A stretch of 64,000 nt of DNA from Hydrogenophaga sp. IBVHS2 (GCF_002127215.1 NZ_NFUT01000002.1:778162-842161); one strand, 5' to 3'. Counted from the first letter of the stretch, positions 36,374 through 45,125 are shown. Made by a program: numbers and translations. Notes: generated by a model from the sequence alone, not told the origin.

Positions 36374-37459
36374 TCAGCCGCCCTGGGCAAAGCGCCAGGC
36401 CATCTCGGCCATGGGGCGGGCGCCGGCGGCCGAGCGCACGGCCTGCTCGCTCGATGCCGTGCCGGCTTCCACCCGCTTGCCGATGCCCTGCAGGATGGCC
36501 GCGAGGCGGAACATGTTGTAGGCCAGGTAGAAGTTCCAGTCGGCCTGCAGCTGCTGCGGGGTGGCAAAGCCGGTGCGCTCGCAGTAGCGCGCGATGTAGT
36601 CGGCCTCGCTGGGGATGCCGAGTGCGGCCAGGTCCAGCCCGCCGATGCCCCGGAACAGGCCGGGCGGGATGTGCCACGACATGCAGTGGTAGCTGAAGTC
36701 GGCCAGCGGATGGCCCAGCGTGGACAGTTCCCAGTCCAGCACCGCCAGCACCCGCGGCTCGGTGGGGTGGAACATCAGGTTGTCCAGCCGGTAGTCGCCA
36801 TGCACCACCGAGACCAGGTTCTCGTCCCGGGCCATGGCCGGAATGGCCTGCGGCAGCCACTCCATCAGCCGGTCCATCTCGGGAATGGGCTGGGTGATGG
36901 AGGCCACGTACTGCTTGCTCCAGCGGCCGATCTGGCGCTCGAAATAGTTGCCCGGCTTGCCGTAGCCGTCCAGCCCCACGTCGTCCGGCCTGACGCTGTG
37001 CAGCGCGGCCAGCACCCGGTTCATCTCGTCGTACAGCGCGCTCCGGCCGGCGCGGTCCATGTCCGGCAGCGACTGGTCCCACAGCACGCGGCCGTTCACG
37101 CACTCCATCACATAGAAGGCACGGCCGATGACCGACTCGTCCTCGCAGAGCACATGCATCTGAGCCACCGGCACGCCGGTGCCGCGCAGGGCGCTCATGA
37201 CGCGGAACTCGCGTTCGATGGCATGGGCCGAGGGCAGCAGCCTGGCCACCGGACCCGGCTTGGCGCGCATCACGTAGGCACGCCCGGGGGTGATGAGCTT
37301 GTAGGTCGGGTTGGACTGCCCGCCCTTGAACATCTCCACCGTCATCGGCCCCTCGAAGCCGGGCAGGTGCAGCTGCAGCCAGGCGCTGAGGGCGCCGGTG
37401 TCGAAGGTGTGCTGGCTGGATACCGGACGGGTGCCGGTGAAACTCTGGGTGTCGGTCAT
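36374..37459 (-). CDS. APH-fold phosphotransferase, ACAD11-N/LvaA-like
   Basis: 361 residues of the aminoglycoside-phosphotransferase fold. A Gly-rich loop ([13 protein letters not shown]), the catalytic loop [13 protein letters not shown] (H220-N227) and the metal-binding D242 in [12 protein letters not shown] are all intact, so it should be an active kinase. In ACAD10/11 and in the levulinate pathway such a domain phosphorylates the 4-hydroxy group of 4-hydroxyacyl-CoA. It sits directly before the ACAD11-like dehydrogenase. Antibiotic resistance is unlikely given this context. Confidence 0.87.
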   Translation of the reverse strand: MTDTQSFTGTRPVSSQHTFDTGALSAWLQLHLPGFEGPMTVEMFKGGQSNPTYKLITPGRAYVMRAKPGPVARLLPSAHAIEREFRVMSALRGTGVPVAQMHVLCEDESVIGRAFYVMECVNGRVLWDQSLPDMDRAGRSALYDEMNRVLAALHSVRPDDVGLDGYGKPGNYFERQIGRWSKQYVASITQPIPEMDRLMEWLPQAIPAMARDENLVSVVHGDYRLDNLMFHPTEPRVLAVLDWELSTLGHPLADFSYHCMSWHIPPGLFRGIGGLDLAALGIPSEADYIARYCERTGFATPQQLQADWNFYLAYNMFRLAAILQGIGKRVEAGTASSEQAVRSAAGARPMAEMAWRFAQGG

Positions 37460-37502
37460 GCCGTCAGCTCGGTGGGTTGGGACCGGCTGCTCGGCAGACC
37501 GG

Positions 37503-38222
37503 TCAGGCGTCGGATTCGGCGATGCGCATGAGCATCGAGCGGTTGCGCACCACCAGGCCGCCCTGCTCGATGCGGATGGCGTCCTCGCGCTCCATCGACT
37601 TGAGTTCCTGGTTCACCCGCTGGCGCGAAGCGCCCAGCAGCTGCGCCAGCTCTTCCTGCGCGAGCTGCAGACCGATGCGCATCTCGTTGCCGTCGGCCAG
37701 GCAGGGCACGCCGTAGCTGCGCACCAGGTGCAGCAGCTGCTTGGCCAGCCGGGCCCGCAGGGGCAGGGTGTTGAGGTCTTCCACCAGTCCGAACAGGGTC
37801 CGGATGCGCCGCGCCTGCAGCCGCATCAGCGCCTCGTAGAGCTCCACATGGGTGGCCAGGATCTTCTGGAAATCGTTGCGGGCCACGCACAGCAGCGTGG
37901 TCGGCCCGTGGGCGTAGGCATCGTGGGTGCGCTGGTCGCCGTCGAACATGGCCACATCCCCGAACCACACGCCCGGCTCCACATAGGTCAGCGTGATCTG
38001 CTTGCCCGAGAGCGAGGTGGAGCTCACCCGCACCGCGCCCTTGGCCACGGCGGTCCACTCCGAGGGTGGATCGCCCCGGGCCACGATCAGGTCGCCGTCC
38101 TTGAACCGTTTGACGTAGGCGCATCGAAGAATGTCGTGCCGCAGGGAGGGGGAGAGGTTGGAGAACCAGCGACCGTTGTTGATCGCCTCGCGTTCTTCCA
38201 TTGTCAGAATCGGTTCGTCCAT
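37503..38222 (-). CDS. Crp/Fnr family transcription regulator
   Basis: 239 residues. An N-terminal cyclic-nucleotide-binding-like beta-roll (FKDGDLIVARGDPPSEWTAVAKGAVRV, GVWFGDVAMFDG) and a C-terminal helix-turn-helix (AQEELAQLLGASRQRVNQELKSMERE). No N-terminal Cys cluster of the Fnr type is visible, so the signal may be a nucleotide or other small ligand. It lies inside the acyl-CoA cluster, between the hydratase (60 bases) and the kinase (43 bases), and probably regulates it. Confidence 0.87.
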   Translation of the reverse strand: MDEPILTMEEREAINNGRWFSNLSPSLRHDILRCAYVKRFKDGDLIVARGDPPSEWTAVAKGAVRVSSTSLSGKQITLTYVEPGVWFGDVAMFDGDQRTHDAYAHGPTTLLCVARNDFQKILATHVELYEALMRLQARRIRTLFGLVEDLNTLPLRARLAKQLLHLVRSYGVPCLADGNEMRIGLQLAQEELAQLLGASRQRVNQELKSMEREDAIRIEQGGLVVRNRSMLMRIAESDA

Positions 38223-38282
38223 GGCATGTCTTTTGAGTGACTGGAGGGGTCAGGGGCTGTCGCGCCTGGGACCGGCCGTGTG

Positions 38283-39062
38283 TCAGCGGTAGCGGGCAGG
38301 CCGTTTTTCCATGAAGGCCGCAATGCCCTCACCGGCGTTGGCATGGTGCAGGTTGCGCACGAAGTGGTCGCGTTCGGCGGCCAGCTGGGTGTGCAGGCTG
38401 GCCGATGCCGCATCGTTCACCAGGTCCTTGATGCTGGCCAGAGCGTTGGGCGCCCGGGCATTGAGCCGCTCGGCCAGTGCGACCGCCTGGTCCAGCGCCT
38501 CACCATTGCCGCACACCGTGTTGATGACGCCCAGCTGCAGCAGGCGTTCGGGCGTGATGCGTTCGCCGCCCATGAGCAGCTGCAGCGCGGTGGCGCGGGG
38601 CAGGGCGCGCACCAGGCTCCAGGTGGCGCCACCGTCGGGGGACAGCCCCACGTTGCTGTAGGCCATCACGAACACCGCATCGGCGGCGGCCACCACGAAG
38701 TCGCAGGCCAGGGCCAGCGAGAAGCCGGCGCCGGCGCAGGAGCCTTCCACCGCCGCGATCACCGGCTTGGGGCAGGCGCGGATGGTCTCGATCCAGTTGT
38801 GCAGGCCCTCGATGCTCTCGGCCTGCACCTGCGGCGGCTTCTGGCGGTTGGCCAGCAGGCGCTGCAGGTTGCCGCCGGCGCAGAAATGGCTGCCTTCGCC
38901 GGTGATGACGATGCTCCTGACGTCCGGATTGCTTTCGGCGGCCGACAGCGCTTCCACGCCGGCGGCGTACAGCTCCGGTCCGAGGGCGTTGCGGTGCTCG
39001 GGATTGCTGATGGTCAGCACCAGGGTGCTGCCCACCGAATGGCTCTTGAGGCTGGCGGTCAT
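38283..39062 (-). CDS. Enoyl-CoA hydratase/isomerase family protein, PaaG-like active site
   Basis: 259 residues, crotonase fold. Oxyanion segments HFCAGGNLQ and EGSCAGAGFSLALACD. In place of the two catalytic Glu of hydratases the key region reads NVGLSPDGGATW, with an Asp at the position used by PaaG-type isomerases (PDxGGTW). An isomerase or a modified hydratase activity is therefore more likely than classical crotonase activity. It lies 8 bases after the hydroxyacyl-CoA dehydrogenase gene, so they share a transcript. Confidence 0.87.
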   Translation of the reverse strand: MTASLKSHSVGSTLVLTISNPEHRNALGPELYAAGVEALSAAESNPDVRSIVITGEGSHFCAGGNLQRLLANRQKPPQVQAESIEGLHNWIETIRACPKPVIAAVEGSCAGAGFSLALACDFVVAAADAVFVMAYSNVGLSPDGGATWSLVRALPRATALQLLMGGERITPERLLQLGVINTVCGNGEALDQAVALAERLNARAPNALASIKDLVNDAASASLHTQLAAERDHFVRNLHHANAGEGIAAFMEKRPARYR

Positions 39063-39070
39063 GGCGGGCC

Positions 39071-40591
39071 TCAGGCTTCTTCGTGCTTCAGGCTCAGGCC
39101 CAGCGCGCCGCGCCGGCGCAGCCAGGGCGAGGGGCGGTAACGCGGGTCGCCGTAGACCGTCTGCAGGTTGAACAGGATCTCCAGCACATTGGTCGGGCCG
39201 ATGCGGTCGCCCAGCGCCAGCGGACCCATGGGGTAGCCCAGGCCCAGCGTGACGGCCAGCTCCAGGTCGGCCGGCGTGCAGATGCCTTGCTGGCAGATGT
39301 CGGCCGCGATGTTGACGATGGTCGCCGCCACCCGCTGCGACACGAAGCCGCCGCTGTCGCGCACCACGCTGACGGCCTTGCCGTCGCGGGCGAACAGGGC
39401 ATGGGCCGCATCCCGCATGTCGGGCCGGGTGGCCGGGTTGGTGGCCAGCACGCGGCGCTTGACGGCGGCGTCCTCCAGCATGAGGTCGATGCCCACGGTG
39501 CGGGTGGCGTCCAGCCGCTCCACGGCGGCCAGGGTGGTGACGTCCAGACCCAGCGGCGCGACCAGGATCAGGGCGTCGGCCGACGGGGCGGCGCCAGTCT
39601 CGATGACGGCGCCCAGGTCCTTGAGCAGCTGGTACAGCTCGGCCCGGCGGGCCGCCTTGGGCGACACCCACACCGGTGGCCTGCCCGCACCGCCCGGCAC
39701 CGGCGGCTCGGCCGGCACCTCGGCCTTGCCGTCGGTGTAGCGGTAGAAGCCTTCGCCCACCTTCTTGCCCACCACACCGCCGGCCAGGCGCTGCGCGGTG
39801 ATCACGCTGGGCCGGTAGCGCGGCTCCTCGTAGTACTGGTGGTAGATCGATTCCATCACCGGATGCGACACGTCGAGTGCGGTCAGGTCCATCAGCTCGA
39901 ACGGGCCCAGGCGGAATCCCAGCTGGTCCTTGAGGATGCGGTCGATGGTGGCAAAGTCCGCCACGCTCTCGCCCACGATGCGCAGCGCCTCGGTCCCGTA
40001 GCCCCGGCCCGCGTGGTTGACGATGAAGCCCGGTGTGTCCTGGGCCATCACCGGGGTGTGGCCGAAGGCCCGTGCAAAGGCATCCAGGCGCTGGCAGACC
40101 GCGGCGTCGGTCTTCAGGCCGGCAATGACCTCCACCACCTTCATCAGCGGCACCGGGTTGAAGAAGTGCCAGCCGGCAAAGCGCTGCGGGCGCTTGAGCG
40201 CTGCCGCAATCGCCGTGACCGACAGGGATGAGGTGTTGGTCGCCAGCACCGCGTCCGGCCCGACGATGCCTTCCAGCTCGGCAAACACCTTCTGCTTCAC
40301 GTCGAGCCGCTCGACGATGGCCTCCACCACCAGATCGCAGACCGACAGATCGGCCATGCCCGTCGCGATGCGCAGCCGCGCGCAGCAGTCGGCGGCGGCT
40401 TCGGGGGTCAGGCGCTGCTTGGCCACCAGGGCGTTCCAGGTGCCTTCCAGAGCGGTCCGCGCCGCCTCGGCAGCACCCGGTTGGGTATCGAGCAGCCAGA
40501 CCGTGGCGCCGGCCTGAGTGGCCATCTGCGCAATGCCTCTGCCCATGGCGCCAGTGCCAACTACTGCCACATTTCCGAAAATAGGTTGCAT
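39071..40591 (-). CDS. 3-hydroxyacyl-CoA dehydrogenase, PaaH-like
   Basis: 506 residues from ATG 40591. The NAD-binding VAVVGTGAMGRGIAQMATQAG is at the N-terminus, followed by NTSSLSVTAIAAAL, the catalytic-His region GWHFFNPVPLMKVVEV and DTPGFIVNHAGRGYGTEAL. Two C-terminal 3HCDH domains follow, the second after about residue 410 (DSGGFVSQRVAATIVNIAAD). This length and duplicate C-terminal domain are typical of PaaH (adipyl-CoA pathway of phenylacetate) and of 3-hydroxybutyryl-CoA dehydrogenases. It heads the minus-strand cluster with the hydratase, Crp regulator, kinase and ACAD. Confidence 0.9.
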   Translation of the reverse strand: MQPIFGNVAVVGTGAMGRGIAQMATQAGATVWLLDTQPGAAEAARTALEGTWNALVAKQRLTPEAAADCCARLRIATGMADLSVCDLVVEAIVERLDVKQKVFAELEGIVGPDAVLATNTSSLSVTAIAAALKRPQRFAGWHFFNPVPLMKVVEVIAGLKTDAAVCQRLDAFARAFGHTPVMAQDTPGFIVNHAGRGYGTEALRIVGESVADFATIDRILKDQLGFRLGPFELMDLTALDVSHPVMESIYHQYYEEPRYRPSVITAQRLAGGVVGKKVGEGFYRYTDGKAEVPAEPPVPGGAGRPPVWVSPKAARRAELYQLLKDLGAVIETGAAPSADALILVAPLGLDVTTLAAVERLDATRTVGIDLMLEDAAVKRRVLATNPATRPDMRDAAHALFARDGKAVSVVRDSGGFVSQRVAATIVNIAADICQQGICTPADLELAVTLGLGYPMGPLALGDRIGPTNVLEILFNLQTVYGDPRYRPSPWLRRRGALGLSLKHEEA

Positions 40592-40668
40592 AAAGTGTGT
40601 TTTATTTGGGGCGGTCACCCTACTGGGTATGCCAGAATGTTTCAACGTGTGAACCCAAGGACAAGAAC

Positions 40669-42774
40669 GTGCGCCAGTTCTGGACAGGTTGTATTTTGCT
40701 ATCAACGGCTCTGAGCAGCTCCGCAGTGACGCTCGGTCGCCATTCCGGACAGGCCATCGTGGGTCGCCCGCTCGATGTCCGGCTGCAGGTCATTGCAGCC
40801 CCGGACGAAGATCCCCTGAGCCAGTGCATCGCCGCCGACGTGTTCTACGGCGACTCGCAGGTGCCCTCGGGCCTGGTGACCGTGACCGTCACCCGTGGTA
40901 CCAACGGTGCCGATGCCTCGGTGCGGGTGCAGGCGGCGCCCGCCATCAACGAAGCCTTCGTGAGCCTGTACATGCGGGCAGGCTGCGACAGCGCCTTCAG
41001 CCGCCGCTACACCCTGCTGGCCGATCCGCTGTCGGAGCCGGTCGCCCCCGCACCGTCGGCACCGGCGCCGGTGGCCGCCGCTGCGGCCGCCGCAACGGGC
41101 GCGTCGGCGCCCGCCCAGCCTGCACCGGTCACCGCGCCGGCGGCCGCTCCGAGCACCCGCCCTGCGGCCGTGGCGCCGGCGCCGCGTGCAGCGACCCGCC
41201 CTCCCACCAAGGCCCGTGATGCGGGCGCGCCGGCGGCCCGTCCCAAGGCGGCTGCACCGGCAGAGCCGGCCAAGCCCCGGCTCAAGCTCGATCCGGTGGA
41301 CCCGGTGGCTGCGGCCGAGCCGGACCTCAAACTCTCTGCGGCGCTGGGTGCCGGTCCGTCCGCCAATGAGGCCGACCGTGTGCAGGCCGCCCGACGCTGG
41401 GATGAACTCAACGGCGGCGCTCAGGACGCCGCCCGCGGCAACGAAGCGCTGGCCCAGGTGCAGGCCGATCTGGCCCGGGTGCTGGCGGCCCAGAAAGAAC
41501 AGCAGGAACGCCTGGCCGTGCTCACGCAGCAGCTGGAGCAGGCGCGCAGCGAGCGTTTCAACAACCCCGTGGTCTGGGCATTGGCCGGACTGCTGCTGCT
41601 GTGCCTGGGCGCGCTCGCCCGCATGAGCCGCCTCAACCGCCGGAAGGCCGCCTCCCCGGACGCCAAGGCCTGGTGGTACGGGCAGGGCGCGCAGGCCCCT
41701 GCGGCCGATGCACCGGCGGCGCCCCGCCGCGTGGCCACCGGCAGCAGCGATCTGATGCCGCTGACCGACCATGGCGACATCGATGTGCAGATCGACCTCG
41801 ATGCGGCCTCGCCCCCGGTGCGGTCCCGCGTGGTTCCGACGCCCCGAGAGCCGGTGCGTCCCCTGTCGGTGGCGCCCGCCGACCAGCGGGACTTTGCCCC
41901 CAGTGCCATCGGCACCAACCGGGCCGTGGCCACCGAAGAACTGTTCGATGTGCAGCAGCAGGCCGACTTTTTCGTGTCGCTGGGCGAGGACGAACAGGCG
42001 ATCCAGGTGCTGCGCAACCACCTGGCCGAGAGCCACGAGCCCAGCCCGCTGGCCTATCTGGACCTGTTCCGCATCTACCACCGCCTGGGTCGGCAGAAGG
42101 ACTACGAGGACCTGCGCGACGAGTTCAACCACCTGTTCAATGCCGACGCGCCGGCCTTCGACCGTTACACGGCCCAGGGCAAGGGCCTGGAGGCCTACGA
42201 CACCGCTTTTGCCCGCATCCAGGCCCTGTGGCCCCAGCCGCGCGTGCTCGATCTGATCGAGCGATCGATCTTCCGGGACCTGCAGGACGAAGAGACCGAG
42301 GTCTTCGATCTCGAGGCCTACCGTGAGCTGCTGCTGCTCCACGCCATGGCCAAGGACATGATCGAGAAGCAGTCGCCGGACGGTTCGCCGAAATCCAGCT
42401 TCCAGCACACCGCCATGGAACCGCTGAAGGCGGCCACCCGCAACGCCGAGCTGCGCGAGGGCCGCATCACCATGCCGATGGCGGACCACACCCCGCCGGC
42501 TTCGCCGCGGCTGGGGCTCGATGTCAACCTGGACGAACTGGCGGTGCAGGCCTTCGAGGCGTCCTTGCCGGATGTGCCGCTGGCCGAGGAGCCCGTCGCC
42601 AAGGTGGCCAGCAAGCCCGACGAAGGACTGATCGACTTCGAAGTGTTCGACTTCGACAAGGCCGGTACCGGCAGTGCCCCGATCAGCATGTCGCGGGCTG
42701 TCCCGGCCCCGGGCATCGATGCGGACGGTGACGACGGCGAAGGTCGCCCGACCCAGCCGCCGGCCCGTCCCTGA
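40669..42774 (+). CDS. fimV: FimV-like protein
   Basis: 701 residues from GTG 40669, which has AAGGA seven bases upstream. The signal peptide (TGCILLSTALSSSAVTLG) is followed by the FimV N-terminal domain (HSGQAIVGRPLDVRLQV ... CIAADVFYGD), an Ala/Pro-rich linker, a coiled coil (about 255-295), one membrane segment (about 299-318, VVWALAGLLLLCLGALA), an acidic cytoplasmic region and the C-terminal TPR-like FimV domain (LFDVQQQADFFVSLGEDEQAI). FimV is a polar inner-membrane hub that promotes type IV pilus function and cAMP synthesis in Pseudomonas. Confidence 0.85.
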   Translation: MRQFWTGCILLSTALSSSAVTLGRHSGQAIVGRPLDVRLQVIAAPDEDPLSQCIAADVFYGDSQVPSGLVTVTVTRGTNGADASVRVQAAPAINEAFVSLYMRAGCDSAFSRRYTLLADPLSEPVAPAPSAPAPVAAAAAAATGASAPAQPAPVTAPAAAPSTRPAAVAPAPRAATRPPTKARDAGAPAARPKAAAPAEPAKPRLKLDPVDPVAAAEPDLKLSAALGAGPSANEADRVQAARRWDELNGGAQDAARGNEALAQVQADLARVLAAQKEQQERLAVLTQQLEQARSERFNNPVVWALAGLLLLCLGALARMSRLNRRKAASPDAKAWWYGQGAQAPAADAPAAPRRVATGSSDLMPLTDHGDIDVQIDLDAASPPVRSRVVPTPREPVRPLSVAPADQRDFAPSAIGTNRAVATEELFDVQQQADFFVSLGEDEQAIQVLRNHLAESHEPSPLAYLDLFRIYHRLGRQKDYEDLRDEFNHLFNADAPAFDRYTAQGKGLEAYDTAFARIQALWPQPRVLDLIERSIFRDLQDEETEVFDLEAYRELLLLHAMAKDMIEKQSPDGSPKSSFQHTAMEPLKAATRNAELREGRITMPMADHTPPASPRLGLDVNLDELAVQAFEASLPDVPLAEEPVAKVASKPDEGLIDFEVFDFDKAGTGSAPISMSRAVPAPGIDADGDDGEGRPTQPPARP

Positions 42775-42792
42775 AGACGGAGCCCGGCGCGG

Positions 42793-43800
42793 TCAGCGCC
42801 GGACCTGCAGGGCCCCCGGATTGACGATGTTCGTCGGGGTGCCCTTGATGAAATTCACCACATTGTCGAAGGCCGAGCTGAAGTAGAGCTCGTAGCTGTC
42901 CTGTTCCACATAGCCGATGTGGGGCGTGCAGATGCAGTTCTCCAGGCGCAGCAGGGCATGCCCCTGAAGGATGGGCTCCGATTCGAACACGTCCACGGCC
43001 GCCAGACCGGGGCGGCCCCGGTTGAGCGCGGTCAGCAATGCCTCGGGTTCGATCAGCTCGGCGCGCGAGGTGTTGACCAGCAGCGAGGTCGGCTTCATGC
43101 GGCTCAGGTCCTCCAGCGTCACGCAGCCGTGGTTGCCGGGCGCCAGCCGCAGGTGCAGCGACAGCACATCGGACTGCTCGAACAGGGCATCGCGGCCGGT
43201 GGCGATCTCGTAGCCCTGGGCGGCGGCCCGCGCCCTGGCGTCCTCGCTGCCCCACACGATGACCCGCATGCCGAAGGCTCGGCCGTAGCCCGCAACGATC
43301 TCGCCGATGCGACCGAAGCTCCAGATGCCCAGCGTCTTGCCCCGCAGCACCATGCCGATGCCGAAGTTGGCCGGCATGGCCGACGACTTGAGCCCGGACT
43401 GCTGCCAGGCCCCGTGCTTGAGGTTGGACACATACTGGGGGATACGCCGCATCGAGGCCATGATGAGTGCCCAGGTCAGCTCGGCGGTGGAAACCGGTGA
43501 ACCCACGCCTTCGGCCACGGCGATGCCACGCTCGGTGCAGGCGGCCACGTCCACATGGGCGCCGATCTTGCCGGTCTGCGCGATGAGCTTGAGGCGCGGC
43601 AGTTTTTCGATGAGCTGCCGGGTGACCTGCGTGCGTTCCCGGATGAGCACCAGGATGTCGGCATCCCGCAGACGGATCGACAGCTGACCGACGCCCTTGA
43701 CCGTGTTGGTGAATACCTTCGCCGGGTAGGGTTCCAGCTTCTCTGCGCAAGCCAGCTTGCGCACGGCGTCCTGGTAGTCGTCGAGGATCACGATGTTCAT
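42793..43800 (-). CDS. D-2-hydroxyacid dehydrogenase family protein
   Basis: 335 residues. The catalytic triad of the family is present: Arg in NTSRAELI, Glu in DVFESEP and His in CTPHIGYVE. The NAD-binding loop reads LGIWSFGRIG, so the first Gly of the usual GxGxxG is Ser. The family includes phosphoglycerate, glyoxylate and lactate dehydrogenases; SerA is possible, but the substrate is undetermined. Start MNIVILDDYQDAVRK. It converges with the FimV-like gene. Confidence 0.87.
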   Translation of the reverse strand: MNIVILDDYQDAVRKLACAEKLEPYPAKVFTNTVKGVGQLSIRLRDADILVLIRERTQVTRQLIEKLPRLKLIAQTGKIGAHVDVAACTERGIAVAEGVGSPVSTAELTWALIMASMRRIPQYVSNLKHGAWQQSGLKSSAMPANFGIGMVLRGKTLGIWSFGRIGEIVAGYGRAFGMRVIVWGSEDARARAAAQGYEIATGRDALFEQSDVLSLHLRLAPGNHGCVTLEDLSRMKPTSLLVNTSRAELIEPEALLTALNRGRPGLAAVDVFESEPILQGHALLRLENCICTPHIGYVEQDSYELYFSSAFDNVVNFIKGTPTNIVNPGALQVRR

Positions 43801-43849
43801 GACCCGTATTGTGCCCGCCGGCCCACACGGACCCGGACGGGCCGACCGG

Positions 43850-44260
43850 TCAGGCGGCGCGTTGCAGGGCCTCCTCCAGAGCGGCCAGACGTTCCAGCTC
43901 GGCACACACCTGGTCCATGCGCCCCGACAGCACCACGCGGGCACCGGCGCGTCGGTGTGCCGCGGAGCGCGGGGCTGGATGCGCCGCGCCGGCGGAGCGG
44001 TCGGCCGGGGCCGGGCCGCCGTGTGGGTCGGTCGGGTCGTCCAGCCGTGGGGCGTTGGCCGCCGGCCTTCCGAGCCACCCGGCACGGGCGAACCGCTGCA
44101 CGGTGGCCGAAGGCTGTCCGGTCTGTGCGCGCGGCTGCAGGACCTGATGGTCTCCCGCGCCGCTGCGGCCGGTGCGGGTGGCCGACCCGGGCTCGGGCAA
44201 CCAGCAGTCGATGAGTTGAAGCGGTGCGCGCCAGCTGCGTGCAGAAAAGAAAAGTCCCAT
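43850..44260 (-). CDS. Hypothetical protein downstream of lexA
   Basis: 136 residues from ATG 44260, which has GGAG six bases upstream; ATG 44272 is in frame but lacks an RBS. No recognised domain. The N-terminus (MGLFFSARSWRAPLQLIDCW) and the C-terminal helix (MDQVCAELERLAALEEALQRAA) look like real protein, with a Pro/Ala/Gly-rich middle. It follows lexA by 123 bases on the same strand, so it may belong to the SOS regulon. A spurious ORF in GC-rich DNA cannot be excluded. Confidence 0.5.
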   Translation of the reverse strand: MGLFFSARSWRAPLQLIDCWLPEPGSATRTGRSGAGDHQVLQPRAQTGQPSATVQRFARAGWLGRPAANAPRLDDPTDPHGGPAPADRSAGAAHPAPRSAAHRRAGARVVLSGRMDQVCAELERLAALEEALQRAA

Positions 44261-44382
44261 GCGAATCTCCATTGGAGGTTGAACACAGGCAGGATTGATC
44301 GGTGTGTCGGGCCTCGCAGGGCCGGTGACCGGGAAGCCACCAGCGCCCGCCACCTGCGGGGACGACAGTCCGCGGGATGCGG

Positions 44383-45063
44383 TCAGATCTGGAAGCTGTT
44401 GCGGATCAGGCCGACGGCCAGTCCTTCGATCTCGAACGGTTCGCCCGGCTCCACCACGATGGTGGGGTAGTCGGGGTTCTCGGCGCGCAGCTCGATGTGG
44501 CCGGCCTGTTTCATGAAGCGCTTGACGGTCACGTCCTCGCCCAGGCGGGCCACCACGATCTGCCCGTTCTTGGCTTCGCGGGTGGACTGCACCGCGAGCA
44601 GATCGCCGTCCATGATGCCGACGTCGCGCATGGACATGCCGCGAACCCGCAGCAGGTAGTCGGGCGTGCGCTGGAACAGGCTGCTCTCGACCTGGTAGGT
44701 CTGGTCCACATGCTCCTGCGCCAGTATGGGCGAACCGGCGGCCACGCGGCCGATGAGGGGCAGGGACAGCTGCGACAGGCCCGGCAGCGGCAGGTTGAGC
44801 TGGCGGCTGCGGCTCTGGTTGATACTCTGCAGGTCGACGCTGCGCAGGCGGATGCCGCGCGAGGTGCCGCTGACCAGTTCGATGACACCCTTGCGGGCCA
44901 GCGCCTGCAGGTGTTCTTCGGCCGCGTTGGCCGACTTGAAGCCCAGCTCGCTGGCGATCTCGGCGCGGGTCGGCGGAGCCCCGGTGCGGGCGATGGCTGA
45001 CTGGATGAGTTCCAGGATCTGCTGCTGGCGGGCGGTCAGCTTGGGTGTGCTGCTGTCGAACAT
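44383..45063 (-). CDS. lexA: LexA repressor
   Basis: 226 residues. The N-terminal winged helix ([43 protein letters not shown]) binds SOS boxes. The self-cleavage site is Ala109-Gly110 (RVAAGSP), with catalytic Ser144 (RGMSMRD) and Lys181 (DVTVKRF). RecA-stimulated autocleavage derepresses the SOS regulon. Two perfect CTG-N10-CAG boxes lie directly upstream at 45073-45107, so it is autoregulated. Confidence 0.97.
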   Translation of the reverse strand: MFDSSTPKLTARQQQILELIQSAIARTGAPPTRAEIASELGFKSANAAEEHLQALARKGVIELVSGTSRGIRLRSVDLQSINQSRSRQLNLPLPGLSQLSLPLIGRVAAGSPILAQEHVDQTYQVESSLFQRTPDYLLRVRGMSMRDVGIMDGDLLAVQSTREAKNGQIVVARLGEDVTVKRFMKQAGHIELRAENPDYPTIVVEPGEPFEIEGLAVGLIRNSFQI

Positions 45064-45072
45064 GGCATTATC

Positions 45073-45088
45073 CTGTGTGTTTGTACAG
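45073..45088. promoter_or_regulatory. LexA (SOS) box 1
   Basis: CTG-N10-CAG with 10 spacer bases, 9 bases before the lexA ATG. It matches the core of the proteobacterial SOS box. It sits between lexA and the divergent asparaginase gene. Confidence 0.85.
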
Positions 45089-45091
45089 TGC

Positions 45092-45107
45092 CTGTATTTT
45101 TAACCAG
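45092..45107. promoter_or_regulatory. LexA (SOS) box 2
   Basis: CTG-N10-CAG with an AT-rich centre (GTATTTTTAA-type spacer), starting 19 bases from the start of box 1 and 18 bases before the asparaginase GTG. Together the boxes allow cooperative LexA binding. Confidence 0.85.
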
Positions 45108-45125
45108 TTCGAAAGGGTTTGACAA

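Noticed and set aside
36374-37459. Antibiotic resistance by an aminoglycoside-phosphotransferase gene
   Set aside because: The fold is APH-like, but the closest pattern is the ACAD11/LvaA kinase and it lies next to an acyl-CoA dehydrogenase. No mobile element is near it.
42784-42802. CCGGCGC / GCGCCGG hairpin between the FimV-like and dehydrogenase genes as a terminator
   Set aside because: No T-tract on either strand and it overlaps the dehydrogenase stop codon; GC-rich hairpins of this size occur by chance here.
45067-45072. GATAAT as the -10 of lexA
   Set aside because: It ends only 3 bases before the lexA ATG, which would put the start inside the coding region. The true -10 is not identified.
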